Assembly: GCA_013349405.1 (NCBI GenBank)
Contig: DUZS01000014.1
Span: 18,790 to 82,789, forward strand
Direction: 5' to 3'
Source of the DNA: Desulfuromonadales bacterium
Lineage (GTDB): Bacteria > Desulfobacterota > Desulfuromonadia > Geobacterales > Pseudopelobacteraceae
Length of the DNA stretch: 64,000 bases
Below, in pieces: positions 1 to 8,816 of this stretch (position 1 is its first letter; each line of letters opens with the position of its first letter). The notes under the pieces are model-generated. The model worked only from the letters and a program-made list of their open reading frames with translations, ran no database searches and was not told the origin of the DNA. The position numbers and the translations under genes were made by a program.

Positions 1-107
1 AGGGCGCTTGTGACGGTTCCAGGTGCGGATCCGCCTCCACTGCCACAGCCTGAAAGCAAGGCCAGTCCGACTGGCACCAGTAAGCTTATAAATGGCTTTT
101 GTTTCAT
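1..107 (-). CDS. Lipoprotein, N-terminal part only
   Basis: The gene starts at the ATG complementary to 105-107 and runs off the left edge, so only about 35 residues are visible. They begin MKQKPFISLLVPVGLALLSG followed by Cys: a positively charged start, a hydrophobic stretch and a lipobox LLSGC, then a Gly/Ser-rich linker. This is a type II (lipoprotein) signal peptide, so the product should be anchored in the membrane by a lipidated Cys. A GAGGG ribosome site lies 7-8 bases upstream. The function cannot be read from this fragment. It follows the 181-927 gene on the same strand with a 73-base gap and may share its transcript. Confidence 0.7.
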   Translation of the reverse strand, partial: MKQKPFISLLVPVGLALLSGCGSGGGSAPGTVTSA

Positions 108-180
108 GCAACAGCCCTCGTTAATCCGAAGGAAAATGCACCAAACTGCAAAAAACAGGGAGTAAACATGATATGTTACG

Positions 181-927
181 CTATTTCAGTAATGTATACA
201 GGTAAGTGAATACGCCGCCGACTGAAAGGCCGGATACAACACCTGCATAGCGAACGACCTCTCGTGAGAATTGAACCCGCCCCTTGTAATCTTCAAGATC
301 AGAATTTTCTTCGGTCATAAGAGCGATAATGTCCTGCCAGTCTTGGTCCCACTGGAATACCTGCAGATACAAGTCGGTTCCCCTCCAAACAAAAATACAT
401 ATGAAGACGATTCCAAAGGCAATAAAACCTTTCGATATATCGGAGTCACGTATTGAACTGTAGATTTTCCTGATGAGCTCAATATTAATTATGCTGAGAA
501 AAACCCAGATGGCATTTTCAACCATTTTAATATTTCTGATTGTATTGGGGCTCGGGGTCGGATTGATTAACAGGAAGACGGCGGATGCAGCAAGAAAACC
601 AATTGTAATCAGGTAAACAATGAGTTTGTTCCCCGATATTTCAAAGGTACGGCAGAAAACATAATACTCAAGGAACCCGTGGGTAATAGTCATAATTGCC
701 ATTGTACCGACGATATAATGAAAGGCGGTAAGTTTATGGTAGTGCGACCACGGGTTAATGCCGTACGCCTGACTGACAAAGATCAAAAAGAATCCAATTG
801 AGATACTTGTCCAGACGCGAGCGTTGCCAATACTGAAGTAAAAACTGATTGCTCCCGCCAAACCCCAGGAAATTATTTGAATAAGGTCAAAGGTGTTTAA
901 TTGAGCCACCATTTCTAAAAATTTCAT
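181..927 (-). CDS. Multi-pass membrane protein of unknown function
   Basis: A 248-residue protein with about seven hydrophobic segments (near residues 14-34, 38-55, 70-92, 103-122, 137-155, 167-190 and 225-246) and short polar loops. The layout resembles a seven-helix integral membrane protein, but I see no motif that names a family. The longest soluble part is around residues 195-222, acidic and probably a loop between the last two helices. A strong GAGGGGGG ribosome site precedes the ATG at 927. It follows the PATAN/DUF4388-like gene by 31 bases on the same strand, so the two are probably co-transcribed and may work together as a membrane component and a soluble partner. Confidence 0.75.
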   Translation of the reverse strand: MKFLEMVAQLNTFDLIQIISWGLAGAISFYFSIGNARVWTSISIGFFLIFVSQAYGINPWSHYHKLTAFHYIVGTMAIMTITHGFLEYYVFCRTFEISGNKLIVYLITIGFLAASAVFLLINPTPSPNTIRNIKMVENAIWVFLSIINIELIRKIYSSIRDSDISKGFIAFGIVFICIFVWRGTDLYLQVFQWDQDWQDIIALMTEENSDLEDYKGRVQFSREVVRYAGVVSGLSVGGVFTYLYTLLK

Positions 928-958
928 TATGTTATCCCCCCTCTATGTAGCGCAAAAA

Positions 959-1924
959 TTAAAACCCGGTTGCAGAAACAGTCAGCGCAGAAGAAAGTTT
1001 TTCCATCATTACCTTATTGTTTGTTCCGCTGACAAGAAGTTTTGCCGCACGCTCTACTCCAGCCATGAACTTCTTCGTTCTATCGGCATCACCGAGGCAT
1101 GTGTTCCCACCGTTGTTGGAAATCTCCTTGTCAACTATACCTCGACCAACACTGCCGACATACTCGATGACAATAGATTTCACGATCTCTTCCAATTCAG
1201 CAAGCTGCTGCGCCAGAATTTTTCTATCGCGCTCCACGCGCTCGGTATTTGATTTATCGATGATCGCTTTGTGCAGAGCAACACAGCTGTCCCATATTTT
1301 TTGGATGTTGGTGAATTCAAGCAGGTTTGCTCCCATCAACTCATCAGAGCTTTGTGTTGAGAACAGGTCAATTTTTGCGCCCGGCAGGCCGGCTATTTTT
1401 TGTGATTCAACAGGCGATGTTTCAATGTCATTTGCTCCATCATGAAAAAAACCGAGAGGAGCACCGTCTTTATAAAAAATCATGGCTGAGTGCTCATCAG
1501 TATAGATGCGCAGGCAGCCATTCATACGGTCATCTTTGATTTTTTTCAGAAGGGCGTTTATGTCTATAAGTTTGAGGTCCTGGGCTTTGCAGAGGGTTTC
1601 TCCTTCCATCAGGGCATGAATACACATGGTGAGATCTTTAGAAAGCTTATAGACGTTCAGAGCTCCGCTCCCTGTCCCGACCATCAATTCAGCCAGAGCA
1701 GAGAGAGCCTGAAATCCGGATTCGCGCATACCGTTTTTATCTTCAAAAAGAACGCTGAGGAGTTTTCCGGATTCAAAAACCAGGATTGCCGTATCGACTT
1801 GAAAGACAAAATTTGCATATCCCGTGAAAGAGCCGTTACTTAACTTCGATAAAATATCTGGCAGTTTGAGTTTTGCAACGGCGAGATTCTCAAATAATGG
1901 ACTGCCCTTGGGAAGAAGGAACAT
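959..1924 (-). CDS. PATAN/DUF4388-like protein
   Basis: A 321-residue soluble protein without signal peptide. It holds two copies of a pattern typical of PATAN/DUF4388 domains, in which a G-F/C-x-G start is followed by beta strands ending in a phrase such as 'V-F-x-S/D-G-x-x-L': one around residues 30-65 (SFTGYANFVF...FESGKL) and one around residues 130-160 (MNGCLRIYTD...YKDGAP). Residues 215-250 look helical. Such domains occur in bacterial signalling and polarity proteins, often with response regulators or Roadblock/MglA systems. The family assignment is inference from this pattern. A GGAGG site is 6 bases before the ATG at 1924. Its downstream neighbour is the seven-helix protein ending at 181. 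Confidence 0.6.
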   Translation of the reverse strand: MFLLPKGSPLFENLAVAKLKLPDILSKLSNGSFTGYANFVFQVDTAILVFESGKLLSVLFEDKNGMRESGFQALSALAELMVGTGSGALNVYKLSKDLTMCIHALMEGETLCKAQDLKLIDINALLKKIKDDRMNGCLRIYTDEHSAMIFYKDGAPLGFFHDGANDIETSPVESQKIAGLPGAKIDLFSTQSSDELMGANLLEFTNIQKIWDSCVALHKAIIDKSNTERVERDRKILAQQLAELEEIVKSIVIEYVGSVGRGIVDKEISNNGGNTCLGDADRTKKFMAGVERAAKLLVSGTNNKVMMEKLSSALTVSATGF

Positions 1925-2083
1925 TAAGCCTCCAATAACTCATTTGTACAACGGCATTAAAACTAATGCAATTTACGATATGTGTCAAATGTTTACACAA
2001 GCGGGTGCTTCCTGTAATACATGGTTGATACGCTCCATACGCTGTGGTATAGATCAACATATTTTTGCGACCGGGTGACAATA

Positions 2084-2908
2084 ATGATAATGATTGACCG
2101 CCTGATTGAACAGGCTCTCCTTGAAGACATCCATACCGGTGACATAACCACTCTTGCCGTTGTCCCCGGAGAACGGCGCGCCTCTGCACGGTTGATTGCG
2201 AAAGAGCCTCTGGTTGTTGCCGGCATTGCTACTGCCGCCCGGGTTTTCACCATACTTGATCCCGATATCCGTTTCAAAGCCTGCCTGGATGATGGTGAAA
2301 AAGCATCGTCCGGGGCTCTGCTGGCAACAGTCCATGGAGAGGCCGCTCAGCTCTTAATGGGTGAGCGGGTAGCACTCAACCTGCTCCAGAGAATGTGCGG
2401 TATTGCGACTCTGACAGCCTGTTTTGTCGAAGCGGTTTCCGGAACAAAAGCCCGGATTGTGGACACTCGCAAAACGACGCCTGGTCTGCGGCAGCTTGAA
2501 AAATACGCCGTACGGATCGGTGGCGGGATAAATCACCGTACCGGACTCTATGACGGCGTGCTTATCAAGGAAAACCATATTGTCGCAGCCGGGAGCATCA
2601 CTGAAGCGATCCGCCGTGCCCGTGCCTATATCCCGCACACGTTGAAAATTGAGATTGAGACCGAAACTCTCGCACAGGTTGATGAGGCTCTCCTGGCCGG
2701 AGCCGACATCATTATGCTCGATAACATGAGCCTTGATGACATGCGAACTGCCGTTGTCACCATTGGCGGGCGGGCTCATGTGGAGGCATCTGGCGGTGTC
2801 AACCTTGAGCGTGTGCGGGCAATCGCTGAGACCGGAGTAGATATTATTTCAGTCGGTGCATTGACGCATTCGCCACGGGCGATGGATATCTCGATGCTGC
2901 TCGACTAG
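2084..2908 (+). CDS. nadC: Nicotinate-nucleotide pyrophosphorylase (quinolinate phosphoribosyltransferase)
   Basis: NadC converts quinolinate and PRPP to nicotinate mononucleotide, CO2 and diphosphate in de novo NAD synthesis. The 274-residue protein has the family landmarks in order: an LLEDIHTGDIT start, the NLLQRMCGIAT helix, the PRPP/quinolinate-binding DTRKTTPGLR, the KENH segment, EIETE and the C-terminal SGGVN and ISVGALTHS loops. The reading frame is open further upstream from 2021, but those residues do not look like NadC. The ATG at 2084 gives the usual N-terminus; ATG 2090 is also possible. Only a weak GGGTG lies upstream. It begins a same-strand run of cofactor genes (birA and coaX follow). 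Confidence 0.93.
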   Translation: MIMIDRLIEQALLEDIHTGDITTLAVVPGERRASARLIAKEPLVVAGIATAARVFTILDPDIRFKACLDDGEKASSGALLATVHGEAAQLLMGERVALNLLQRMCGIATLTACFVEAVSGTKARIVDTRKTTPGLRQLEKYAVRIGGGINHRTGLYDGVLIKENHIVAAGSITEAIRRARAYIPHTLKIEIETETLAQVDEALLAGADIIMLDNMSLDDMRTAVVTIGGRAHVEASGGVNLERVRAIAETGVDIISVGALTHSPRAMDISMLLD

Positions 2909-2944
2909 TCACGCAGCACTTTTACACCTGAACCGAGGTAATGG

Positions 2945-3922
2945 ATGCACACCAAAGCTGGCACCATACTGCGCCTGTTCCGTACGGAAGCCGGCTATAT
3001 ATCCGGTGAACTCCTGAGCAGAGAACTTGGAGTGTCTCGGACCGCCGTCTGGAAACATATTACTGCATTAAGAAATGGCGGTTATTGTATTGAGGCGGTG
3101 CCGTCACGCGGCTATCGGCTTGTTACATCACCTGATGTCATCAATCCGCATGAAGTGACAGCTCAACTTAACAGCACAATAATCGGCCGTCATCTTGAGC
3201 TTGTGCAACTGACCGCCTCGACCAATGCCGACGCCTTTCGACGTGCTGAAGACGGGGCCGCCGAGGGGACGGTTGTTCTTGCAGATGCCCAGACCGGCGG
3301 CAAGGGACGGCGCGGCAGAGTCTGGTCGTCGCCTGCCGGTGTCAATCTCTACTGCTCGGTAGTGTTACGCCCCGCAATCATGCCGCATGAAGCACCGCAA
3401 CTGACTTTTCTCTCTGCGGTGGCAGTTGCCCGGGCTATTGAGCAGACAACAGACCTGACCCCTGAAATAAAATGGCCCAATGATCTTCTGATCTCCGGTA
3501 AGAAAGTTGCGGGCCTGCTCAATGAAATGAGTGCGGAAACCGACGGCATCAATTTTGTCATCCTTGGCATAGGTGTTAACCTGAATATGGCCGCCGGACA
3601 GTTCCCTGACGACCTGCGCCATCCGGCAACTTCCCTGCTTATTGAATCGGGCAGGGGTGTCGACAGGTCACGCTTCACCGCTGCGATGCTGAGCGAACTC
3701 GATCGGCTCTACAGCGGTTTTCTGGTTCATGGCTTCGGACCGGTCCGCGAAGAGTGGCAGCGCCGCTGCAATGCCAACGGGCGTCAGGTTGTCGTCAGCG
3801 ATTCCGGCACAGAGTGTAGCGGCGGTATGTTTGCCGGCATTGATGCGGATGGCTCTCTGCTGCTCAGGTCTGACGATATGGTGCTGCACCGCATTACCTG
3901 TGGCGATGTGAGGGTTATCTGA
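2945..3922 (+). CDS. birA: Biotin operon repressor / biotin-[acetyl-CoA-carboxylase] ligase
   Basis: A 325-residue bifunctional BirA. Residues about 5-60 form a winged helix-turn-helix (SRELGVSRTAVWKHI). The catalytic part contains the ligase signature GGKGRRGRVW at residues 118-127, which binds biotinyl-AMP, and KWPNDLL and KVAGLLNE further on. The C-terminal 50 residues are the small SH3-like domain. The protein should activate biotin with ATP and transfer it to a carboxylase carrier, and may also repress biotin genes; I see no BirA operator in this window. GAGGT at 2934-2938 supports the ATG at 2945. The stop codon directly abuts the coaX start, so translation is probably coupled. Confidence 0.93.
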   Translation: MHTKAGTILRLFRTEAGYISGELLSRELGVSRTAVWKHITALRNGGYCIEAVPSRGYRLVTSPDVINPHEVTAQLNSTIIGRHLELVQLTASTNADAFRRAEDGAAEGTVVLADAQTGGKGRRGRVWSSPAGVNLYCSVVLRPAIMPHEAPQLTFLSAVAVARAIEQTTDLTPEIKWPNDLLISGKKVAGLLNEMSAETDGINFVILGIGVNLNMAAGQFPDDLRHPATSLLIESGRGVDRSRFTAAMLSELDRLYSGFLVHGFGPVREEWQRRCNANGRQVVVSDSGTECSGGMFAGIDADGSLLLRSDDMVLHRITCGDVRVI

Positions 3923-4687
3923 ATGCTTCTCGTTATTGACGTTGGTAACAGCAACATAGTGCTCGGTGTGTATGATGGCGCACTGCTGCTTCGCAGCTGG
4001 CGGCTTTCGAGCGACAAATCTCGAACCTCGGACGAATATGCGGTGCTGCTCCACAGCCTGTTTGATCAGGCGGGGATCACCTTTTCCGGGGTCAAAGCCT
4101 CGATTATATCCTCGGTTGTTCCTCCTTTGACCGGCGTGATGGCAGCGATCTGCCGCGATTTTTTTAATCTGACACCCTTTGTCGTCGGCATGGGAATTAA
4201 AACCGGAATGGTCATTCACTACGATAATCCGCGTGAAGTCGGGTCAGACCGGCTTGTCAACGCTGTCGCCGGCTTTGCAAAACATGCCTGCCCTCTGGTT
4301 ATTATTGATTTTGGCACAGCGACAACCTTTGATTATGTCAACGGCAGGGGAGAATACTGCGGCGGCGCCATAGCCCCCGGCCTTGCCATTTCCGTGGATG
4401 CACTCTTTCAGCGGGCCAGTAAACTGCCGAGAATAGATATAATCAAGCCTCCTCACGTCATAGCAAAAAATACCGTCAACTCGATGCAGGCCGGAATTTT
4501 TTTCGGCTACGTCGGTCTGGTCGATGGGATTGTGGAGCGTATCCGCTCTGAATCCGATGAGCAATTCCGGGTCATTGCCACCGGCGGCCTCGCTTCTTTA
4601 ATCGCTCCTGAGTCAAAGACAATTGATGAGGTTGATAATAACCTGACGCTTGAGGGTTTACGCATACTTTATGATCGAAACCGCTGA
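3923..4687 (+). CDS. coaX: Type III pantothenate kinase
   Basis: CoaX phosphorylates pantothenate, the first step of coenzyme A synthesis, and belongs to the ASKHA fold. The 254-residue protein has the expected landmarks: the N-terminal phosphate loop [12 protein letters not shown] (residues 6-17), the [11 protein letters not shown] segment that carries the dimer-interface catalytic region, DFGTATTFD, the GGAIAPGL loop and a C-terminal ATGGLASLI. Length is normal for the family. The ATG begins at the base after the birA stop, so birA and coaX form an operon. The birA-coaX pairing is frequent in bacteria. Confidence 0.93.
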   Translation: MLLVIDVGNSNIVLGVYDGALLLRSWRLSSDKSRTSDEYAVLLHSLFDQAGITFSGVKASIISSVVPPLTGVMAAICRDFFNLTPFVVGMGIKTGMVIHYDNPREVGSDRLVNAVAGFAKHACPLVIIDFGTATTFDYVNGRGEYCGGAIAPGLAISVDALFQRASKLPRIDIIKPPHVIAKNTVNSMQAGIFFGYVGLVDGIVERIRSESDEQFRVIATGGLASLIAPESKTIDEVDNNLTLEGLRILYDRNR

Positions 4688-4777
4688 TTGGTTATCAACG
4701 CAGTAACGCTTTTCCGGCGTACACAGATACAGTTGAGAAGGCAGTGAAATCCATTTTGCAGGCAAGGAGGCAGTTTT

Positions 4778-6859
4778 ATGGGACAGTTCGAAACCAGCAG
4801 GATCCGTAACTTGGGCATCGTCGCGCACGGTGGTGCCGGCAAAACATCACTTTCGGAGGCGATCCTGTTTGACACCGGGATGATCGACCGGCTTGGCCGC
4901 GTTGATGATGGTACATCGACGATGGACTTTGAGCCTGAAGAGATCAAACGGAAAATTTCCATCACTTCAGCGCTTGATCATTGTGAATGGCAGGGACATT
5001 CCATTCATATTGTCGACACCCCCGGTTACGGCAACTTTATTGCTGACACCCGTGCCTGTATGCGAACTCTCGACTGCGCGGTCGTTATTCTTTCGGCAAT
5101 TTCCGGAGTCAAAGCGCAGACAGAGGAAATCTGGAGCTGGGCCAATGATTTTGAAATACCGCGCATCGCTTTTGTCAATAAGCTCGATCGTGAAAGGGCC
5201 AGCTTTCTGCGGGCCATTGACGATATGGAGAAAATGCTGGGAGCCCGCGGAGTCGCTATTCAGATGCCGATTGGACTTGAAGCAGCCTTTGAAGGGATAA
5301 TCGATCTGATAACGATGAAAGCCTGCTTTTATGCCAAAGACGGCTCAGGGAAATACAGTGAAGGCGCAATCCCTGCCGAGTATGCCGAAGAAGCTGCGCG
5401 CCTGCGCGAACAGATGGTTGAGACGGTTGCCGAGGCGTACGACGCTCTCACAGAAAAATACCTTGAAAATGGCGATCTCACTGTTGATGAGATCATAGAC
5501 GGTTTGCGAGTCGGTACGATGCGCAATACCTTTACCCCGGTACTCTGTGGTGCGGCAACGTCAAACATCGGCGTTGCCCACCTGCTCGATGCCGTCTGCG
5601 CTTACCTGCCATCACCGCTGGATCGAACCAAGGCGGCTGGTATTCATCCAAAGACGGAAGAGATTATCGAACGCGCTCCGGATGAGAAGGAACCCTTCTC
5701 GGCACTCGTCTTTAAGACCACTTCCGACCCGTATACCGGCAAAATTACCATTTTCCGGGTATACTCCGGAGTGCTTAACTCTGATTCAACAATATTCAAC
5801 TCGACGAAAGGGGTTGAAGAGCGCATCGGCCAGATTTATGAGCTGGAGGGGAAAAAACAGCATCCGATCAAACAGGCGGTTGCCGGTGACATCGTTGCTG
5901 TAGCCAAGCTTAAGGAAACCGTAACCGGCGACACGCTCTGTGATCCCGCCAAGCCGATCGTCTTTGAACCGGCAAAACAGCTGTTACCAGTTATTTCGTA
6001 TGCTATAGAGCCGAAGACAAAAGCGGATGAAGACAAGATCCACAACGCTCTGCACCGCATGATCGAAGAAGAGCCTACCTTGGAGTCACATCGAGACATC
6101 CAGACGAAAGAGTTTATTATTTCCGGAATGGGGCAGGTTCATCTGGAAGTCATTGTTGAAAAAATGAAGCGTAAATTTGGCGTTGAAGTTCTCCTTAAGA
6201 CGCCGAAAGTGCCCTATTTTGAGACGATTCGCGGTACGGCCAAGGTACAGGGGAAATACAAAAAGCAGTCGGGAGGACGCGGCCAGTACGGTGACTGCTG
6301 GATTGAAATGTCTCCGACCGGTCGTGGCGAGGGCTATGTTTTTGACGACAAAGTTGTTGGCGGGGTCATCCCACGCCAGTATATACCGGCTGTTGACAAA
6401 GGGATTCAGGAAGCCAGCGTCGAAGGCTTTCTCGCCGGTTATCCGGTGGTCGACTTTAGAGTTGCCCTCTACGACGGCTCTTTTCATACCGTCGACTCTT
6501 CAGAGATGGCATTCAAGGTAGCCGGTTCCATGGCCTTCAAAAAAGCAATGGAACAGTGCAAGCCGGTTCTGCTCGAACCTATCGTGAACATGAAAATAAC
6601 CGTTCCGGATGATAATATGGGTGATGTTATCGGCGATCTCAACTCCCGACGCGGCAAGGTTGTCGGTGTAGAGCCGAAAGCGAATTCACAGATTATCCGT
6701 GCGATTGTTCCGATGTCAGAAGTTCTCGCCTATTCCAACGACCTTAAGTCGATGACCAGCGACAGGGGCATGTTCAGTACGGAATTTTCTCATTACGAAG
6801 AGGTGCCTTCTCACCTTTCCCAGAAAATAGTGGCTGAATCACTGGCGGAAAAGAAATAA
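4778..6859 (+). CDS. fusA: Elongation factor G-like translational GTPase
   Basis: A 693-residue protein with the complete EF-G layout: GTPase domain with P-loop AHGGAGKT (16-23), DTPG (80-83) and NKLD near 134, then domains II-V (SGGRGQYGDC and GDLNSRRGKV in the C-terminal half). Canonical EF-G has AHVDAGKT and a conserved switch I with RGITI; here these are AHGGAGKT and EIKRKISI. That places it in the divergent EF-G-like branch found as a second copy in many bacteria, not the primary factor of the str operon. Its role (ribosome translocation, recycling or a specialised function) is unknown. AAGGAGG lies upstream of the ATG. SPOR, HEAT-like and MglA-like genes follow closely on the same strand. 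Confidence 0.85.
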   Translation: MGQFETSRIRNLGIVAHGGAGKTSLSEAILFDTGMIDRLGRVDDGTSTMDFEPEEIKRKISITSALDHCEWQGHSIHIVDTPGYGNFIADTRACMRTLDCAVVILSAISGVKAQTEEIWSWANDFEIPRIAFVNKLDRERASFLRAIDDMEKMLGARGVAIQMPIGLEAAFEGIIDLITMKACFYAKDGSGKYSEGAIPAEYAEEAARLREQMVETVAEAYDALTEKYLENGDLTVDEIIDGLRVGTMRNTFTPVLCGAATSNIGVAHLLDAVCAYLPSPLDRTKAAGIHPKTEEIIERAPDEKEPFSALVFKTTSDPYTGKITIFRVYSGVLNSDSTIFNSTKGVEERIGQIYELEGKKQHPIKQAVAGDIVAVAKLKETVTGDTLCDPAKPIVFEPAKQLLPVISYAIEPKTKADEDKIHNALHRMIEEEPTLESHRDIQTKEFIISGMGQVHLEVIVEKMKRKFGVEVLLKTPKVPYFETIRGTAKVQGKYKKQSGGRGQYGDCWIEMSPTGRGEGYVFDDKVVGGVIPRQYIPAVDKGIQEASVEGFLAGYPVVDFRVALYDGSFHTVDSSEMAFKVAGSMAFKKAMEQCKPVLLEPIVNMKITVPDDNMGDVIGDLNSRRGKVVGVEPKANSQIIRAIVPMSEVLAYSNDLKSMTSDRGMFSTEFSHYEEVPSHLSQKIVAESLAEKK

Positions 6860-6880
6860 TAACGGTTCCGGAGGTTTCTC

Positions 6881-7966
6881 ATGGATGTTAAATTCAGCAA
6901 TGATTCAGGCATCACTCAGCAGGAAGTGCCCGCTGAGAAAAAGAAACAAAGGGCGCTGGTACTCCTGCTGCTGATTCTGATCAGCGGTTTTACGTATCTC
7001 TACTTTTTTACCGGACTTATCAAGCCGCAGGAAGTGCAAAAAGCTGTTGAGGCCCCTGCTGCTCCGGTACAGATTGTCAAAATCCCATTGCCTCCCCGGG
7101 ATGGTATGCCTGCACAACCAAAAGGACAACCTGCCGCCGCGAGCGAAGCACCGAAAGCCGTTGTTTCAGCTGCCGCTCCAGTGGTCAAGCCGGTTGCAGC
7201 CCCCTCTGCACCTGCCAGGCCGGTTGCTCTGCCTGCTGCTACTCCGTCTGCCAAGGCAGCTGCGACGCCTCCGCCACTGAAAGCAAAAGAAGAAAGTAAA
7301 AAGAGTGCAGAAGTAACGCCTGCTGAAAAGAGGCCGCTGCCGATTTCCACTGCTGACAAAAAGCAGAGTACGGGTGCTGACGCAAAGGTCGAGACAAAAA
7401 AAGCGGTGCAATCGGAGAGAAAAAGCGTTTCTGAAAAGGATACAGTGAAAAAAAACGCAGTGAGCAGCGCGTCTAAAGCAAGAGTTGACGTACATGCAAA
7501 ACCTGTGTCGGGAGGTTCATGGTCGATCATTGTCGGGGACTACGTTTTGGAGGAGGCTCTGTCGGCTGATTTAGGCCGGGTGCGAAAGTCAGGGCTTGAA
7601 CCTGTTGTCAAACCGGGCAGTCGTAAAATAACTGCTATGAATCGTCTGCTTTTATCTGAATTCAATGATCGGGCTTCAGCACAGGCAGCCCTTGAAAAAT
7701 TGCAACGCCATACATCAGATGCCTTTGTTATTGATCAGGGTGGTAAACTGGCTGTATATGCCGGATCATATCTCAAAAGTGAAGCAGCCGACTCCGAAAA
7801 AGAGCGCCTGAAGGCGGTCGGCTTTGCGACAACTCTCAAGCATATGGATCTTGCCATACCATCACAGACGCTTACAGTCGGTCCGTTTGCCAGCAAAAAA
7901 GCCGCTGATGCCGCCCGGAGCAAATTACAAAGTTCCGGTTTGAAAGCAACTGTTTCTCAGCCATAA
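6881..7966 (+). CDS. Membrane-anchored SPOR-domain protein
   Basis: A 361-residue protein with a short cytoplasmic N-terminus (to about residue 22), one membrane helix (ALVLLLLILISGFTYLYFF, about 25-43), a long Ala/Pro/Lys-rich linker to about residue 205 and a C-terminal region with two SPOR-like units (about 211-285 and 288-361; WSIIVGDYVLEEAL and LAVYAGSYLKSE). SPOR domains bind septal peptidoglycan stripped of stem peptides, so an FtsN- or DamX-like periplasmic role in division or cell-wall remodelling is likely. GGAGG at 6869-6873 supports the ATG. It lies 21 bases after the EF-G-like gene and 8 bases before the next gene. Confidence 0.82.
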   Translation: MDVKFSNDSGITQQEVPAEKKKQRALVLLLLILISGFTYLYFFTGLIKPQEVQKAVEAPAAPVQIVKIPLPPRDGMPAQPKGQPAAASEAPKAVVSAAAPVVKPVAAPSAPARPVALPAATPSAKAAATPPPLKAKEESKKSAEVTPAEKRPLPISTADKKQSTGADAKVETKKAVQSERKSVSEKDTVKKNAVSSASKARVDVHAKPVSGGSWSIIVGDYVLEEALSADLGRVRKSGLEPVVKPGSRKITAMNRLLLSEFNDRASAQAALEKLQRHTSDAFVIDQGGKLAVYAGSYLKSEAADSEKERLKAVGFATTLKHMDLAIPSQTLTVGPFASKKAADAARSKLQSSGLKATVSQP

Positions 7967-7974
7967 GCACACGA

Positions 7975-8802
7975 ATGTCAGAAAAAGTTACCTTAACCTT
8001 ATCCCCGTCCGTGGCGGCTTACGTCCGGGCGGGGACGCCATTGGCGGTCAAGTTCGCCGGATGCACTGCAGCGGAGAACATGACCGCGACAGATCGCTTA
8101 ATGCTTTTGTTCTGCCTGTCCAAAGATGCTGATCCGACCGTTAAAACGGCAGCACTCGCCTCTTTGGCAAACGTACCTGCGGAGATAATTACTGATTTTG
8201 TAGAGTCACCAGATCCACATCCGCTCATGCTTAACGCCCTCCGTACCCTCTGTCACAATTACCCCGCTTCATCCCCGGTTATCGAACGTTCCCTGCCACC
8301 AGAAGATGATGACATTGAAGTGCCATACGATCAATTGGATCCGGATACTGAGTCCGAAGACCAGGATCCGGTCAATGAAGAGGACGAGCAGTTTCTCAGT
8401 AAATATAAAATGGCTCAGCAGATGGGGATTGGCGAAAAAATAAAAATGGCGCTTTCCGGTGATAAGGAGTGGCGCTCCATTCTTGTCAAGGACTCAAACA
8501 AGCTGGTTTCAGGAAGCGTTATTAAAAATCCCCGTATCACCGAGGCGGAAATTCTGACACTTGTTAAATCCGGGATTCAGAATGATGAGATCATGCGGCT
8601 GATCTGTGCCAATAAGGAATGGATTAAAGTCTATAAAATACGAAAAGCTCTGATCGAGAACAACCGGACGCCGGTTCAGAATGCCAGCAGATATTTGAGC
8701 AGTATGGATGTTAAGGATCTGGCCTATTTTGCGAAAAGCAAAAATATCGCGACTGTTATTTCGACCTTGGCAAAACGGCTTCTGTTAGTCAAAAAAAGGT
8801 AG
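7975..8802 (+). CDS. Conserved protein, helical HEAT-like N-terminus
   Basis: A 275-residue soluble protein that I cannot name. Residues 1-100 read as short amphipathic helix pairs (DADPTVKTAALASLANVP; HPLMLNALRTLC), as in HEAT-like repeats. Residues 100-140 are very acidic and probably disordered. Residues 145-275 are helical and basic (KNPRITEAEILTLVKSGIQN; NEEW-like KEWIKVYKIRKAL), ending KRLLLVKKR. There is no signal peptide or membrane helix. The start at 7975 has no clear ribosome site and lies 8 bases after the SPOR gene, so translational coupling is likely. The MglA-like GTPase follows by 14 bases, which makes it a candidate regulator or effector of that GTPase. Confidence 0.7.
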   Translation: MSEKVTLTLSPSVAAYVRAGTPLAVKFAGCTAAENMTATDRLMLLFCLSKDADPTVKTAALASLANVPAEIITDFVESPDPHPLMLNALRTLCHNYPASSPVIERSLPPEDDDIEVPYDQLDPDTESEDQDPVNEEDEQFLSKYKMAQQMGIGEKIKMALSGDKEWRSILVKDSNKLVSGSVIKNPRITEAEILTLVKSGIQNDEIMRLICANKEWIKVYKIRKALIENNRTPVQNASRYLSSMDVKDLAYFAKSKNIATVISTLAKRLLLVKKR

Positions 8803-8816
8803 GCGGGGAGCCTGTT

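Noticed and set aside
7000..7530. Minus-strand frame rich in Ala/Phe/Ser opposite the SPOR gene
   Set aside because: It is the complement of the Ala/Pro/Lys linker; low complexity explains the lack of stops.
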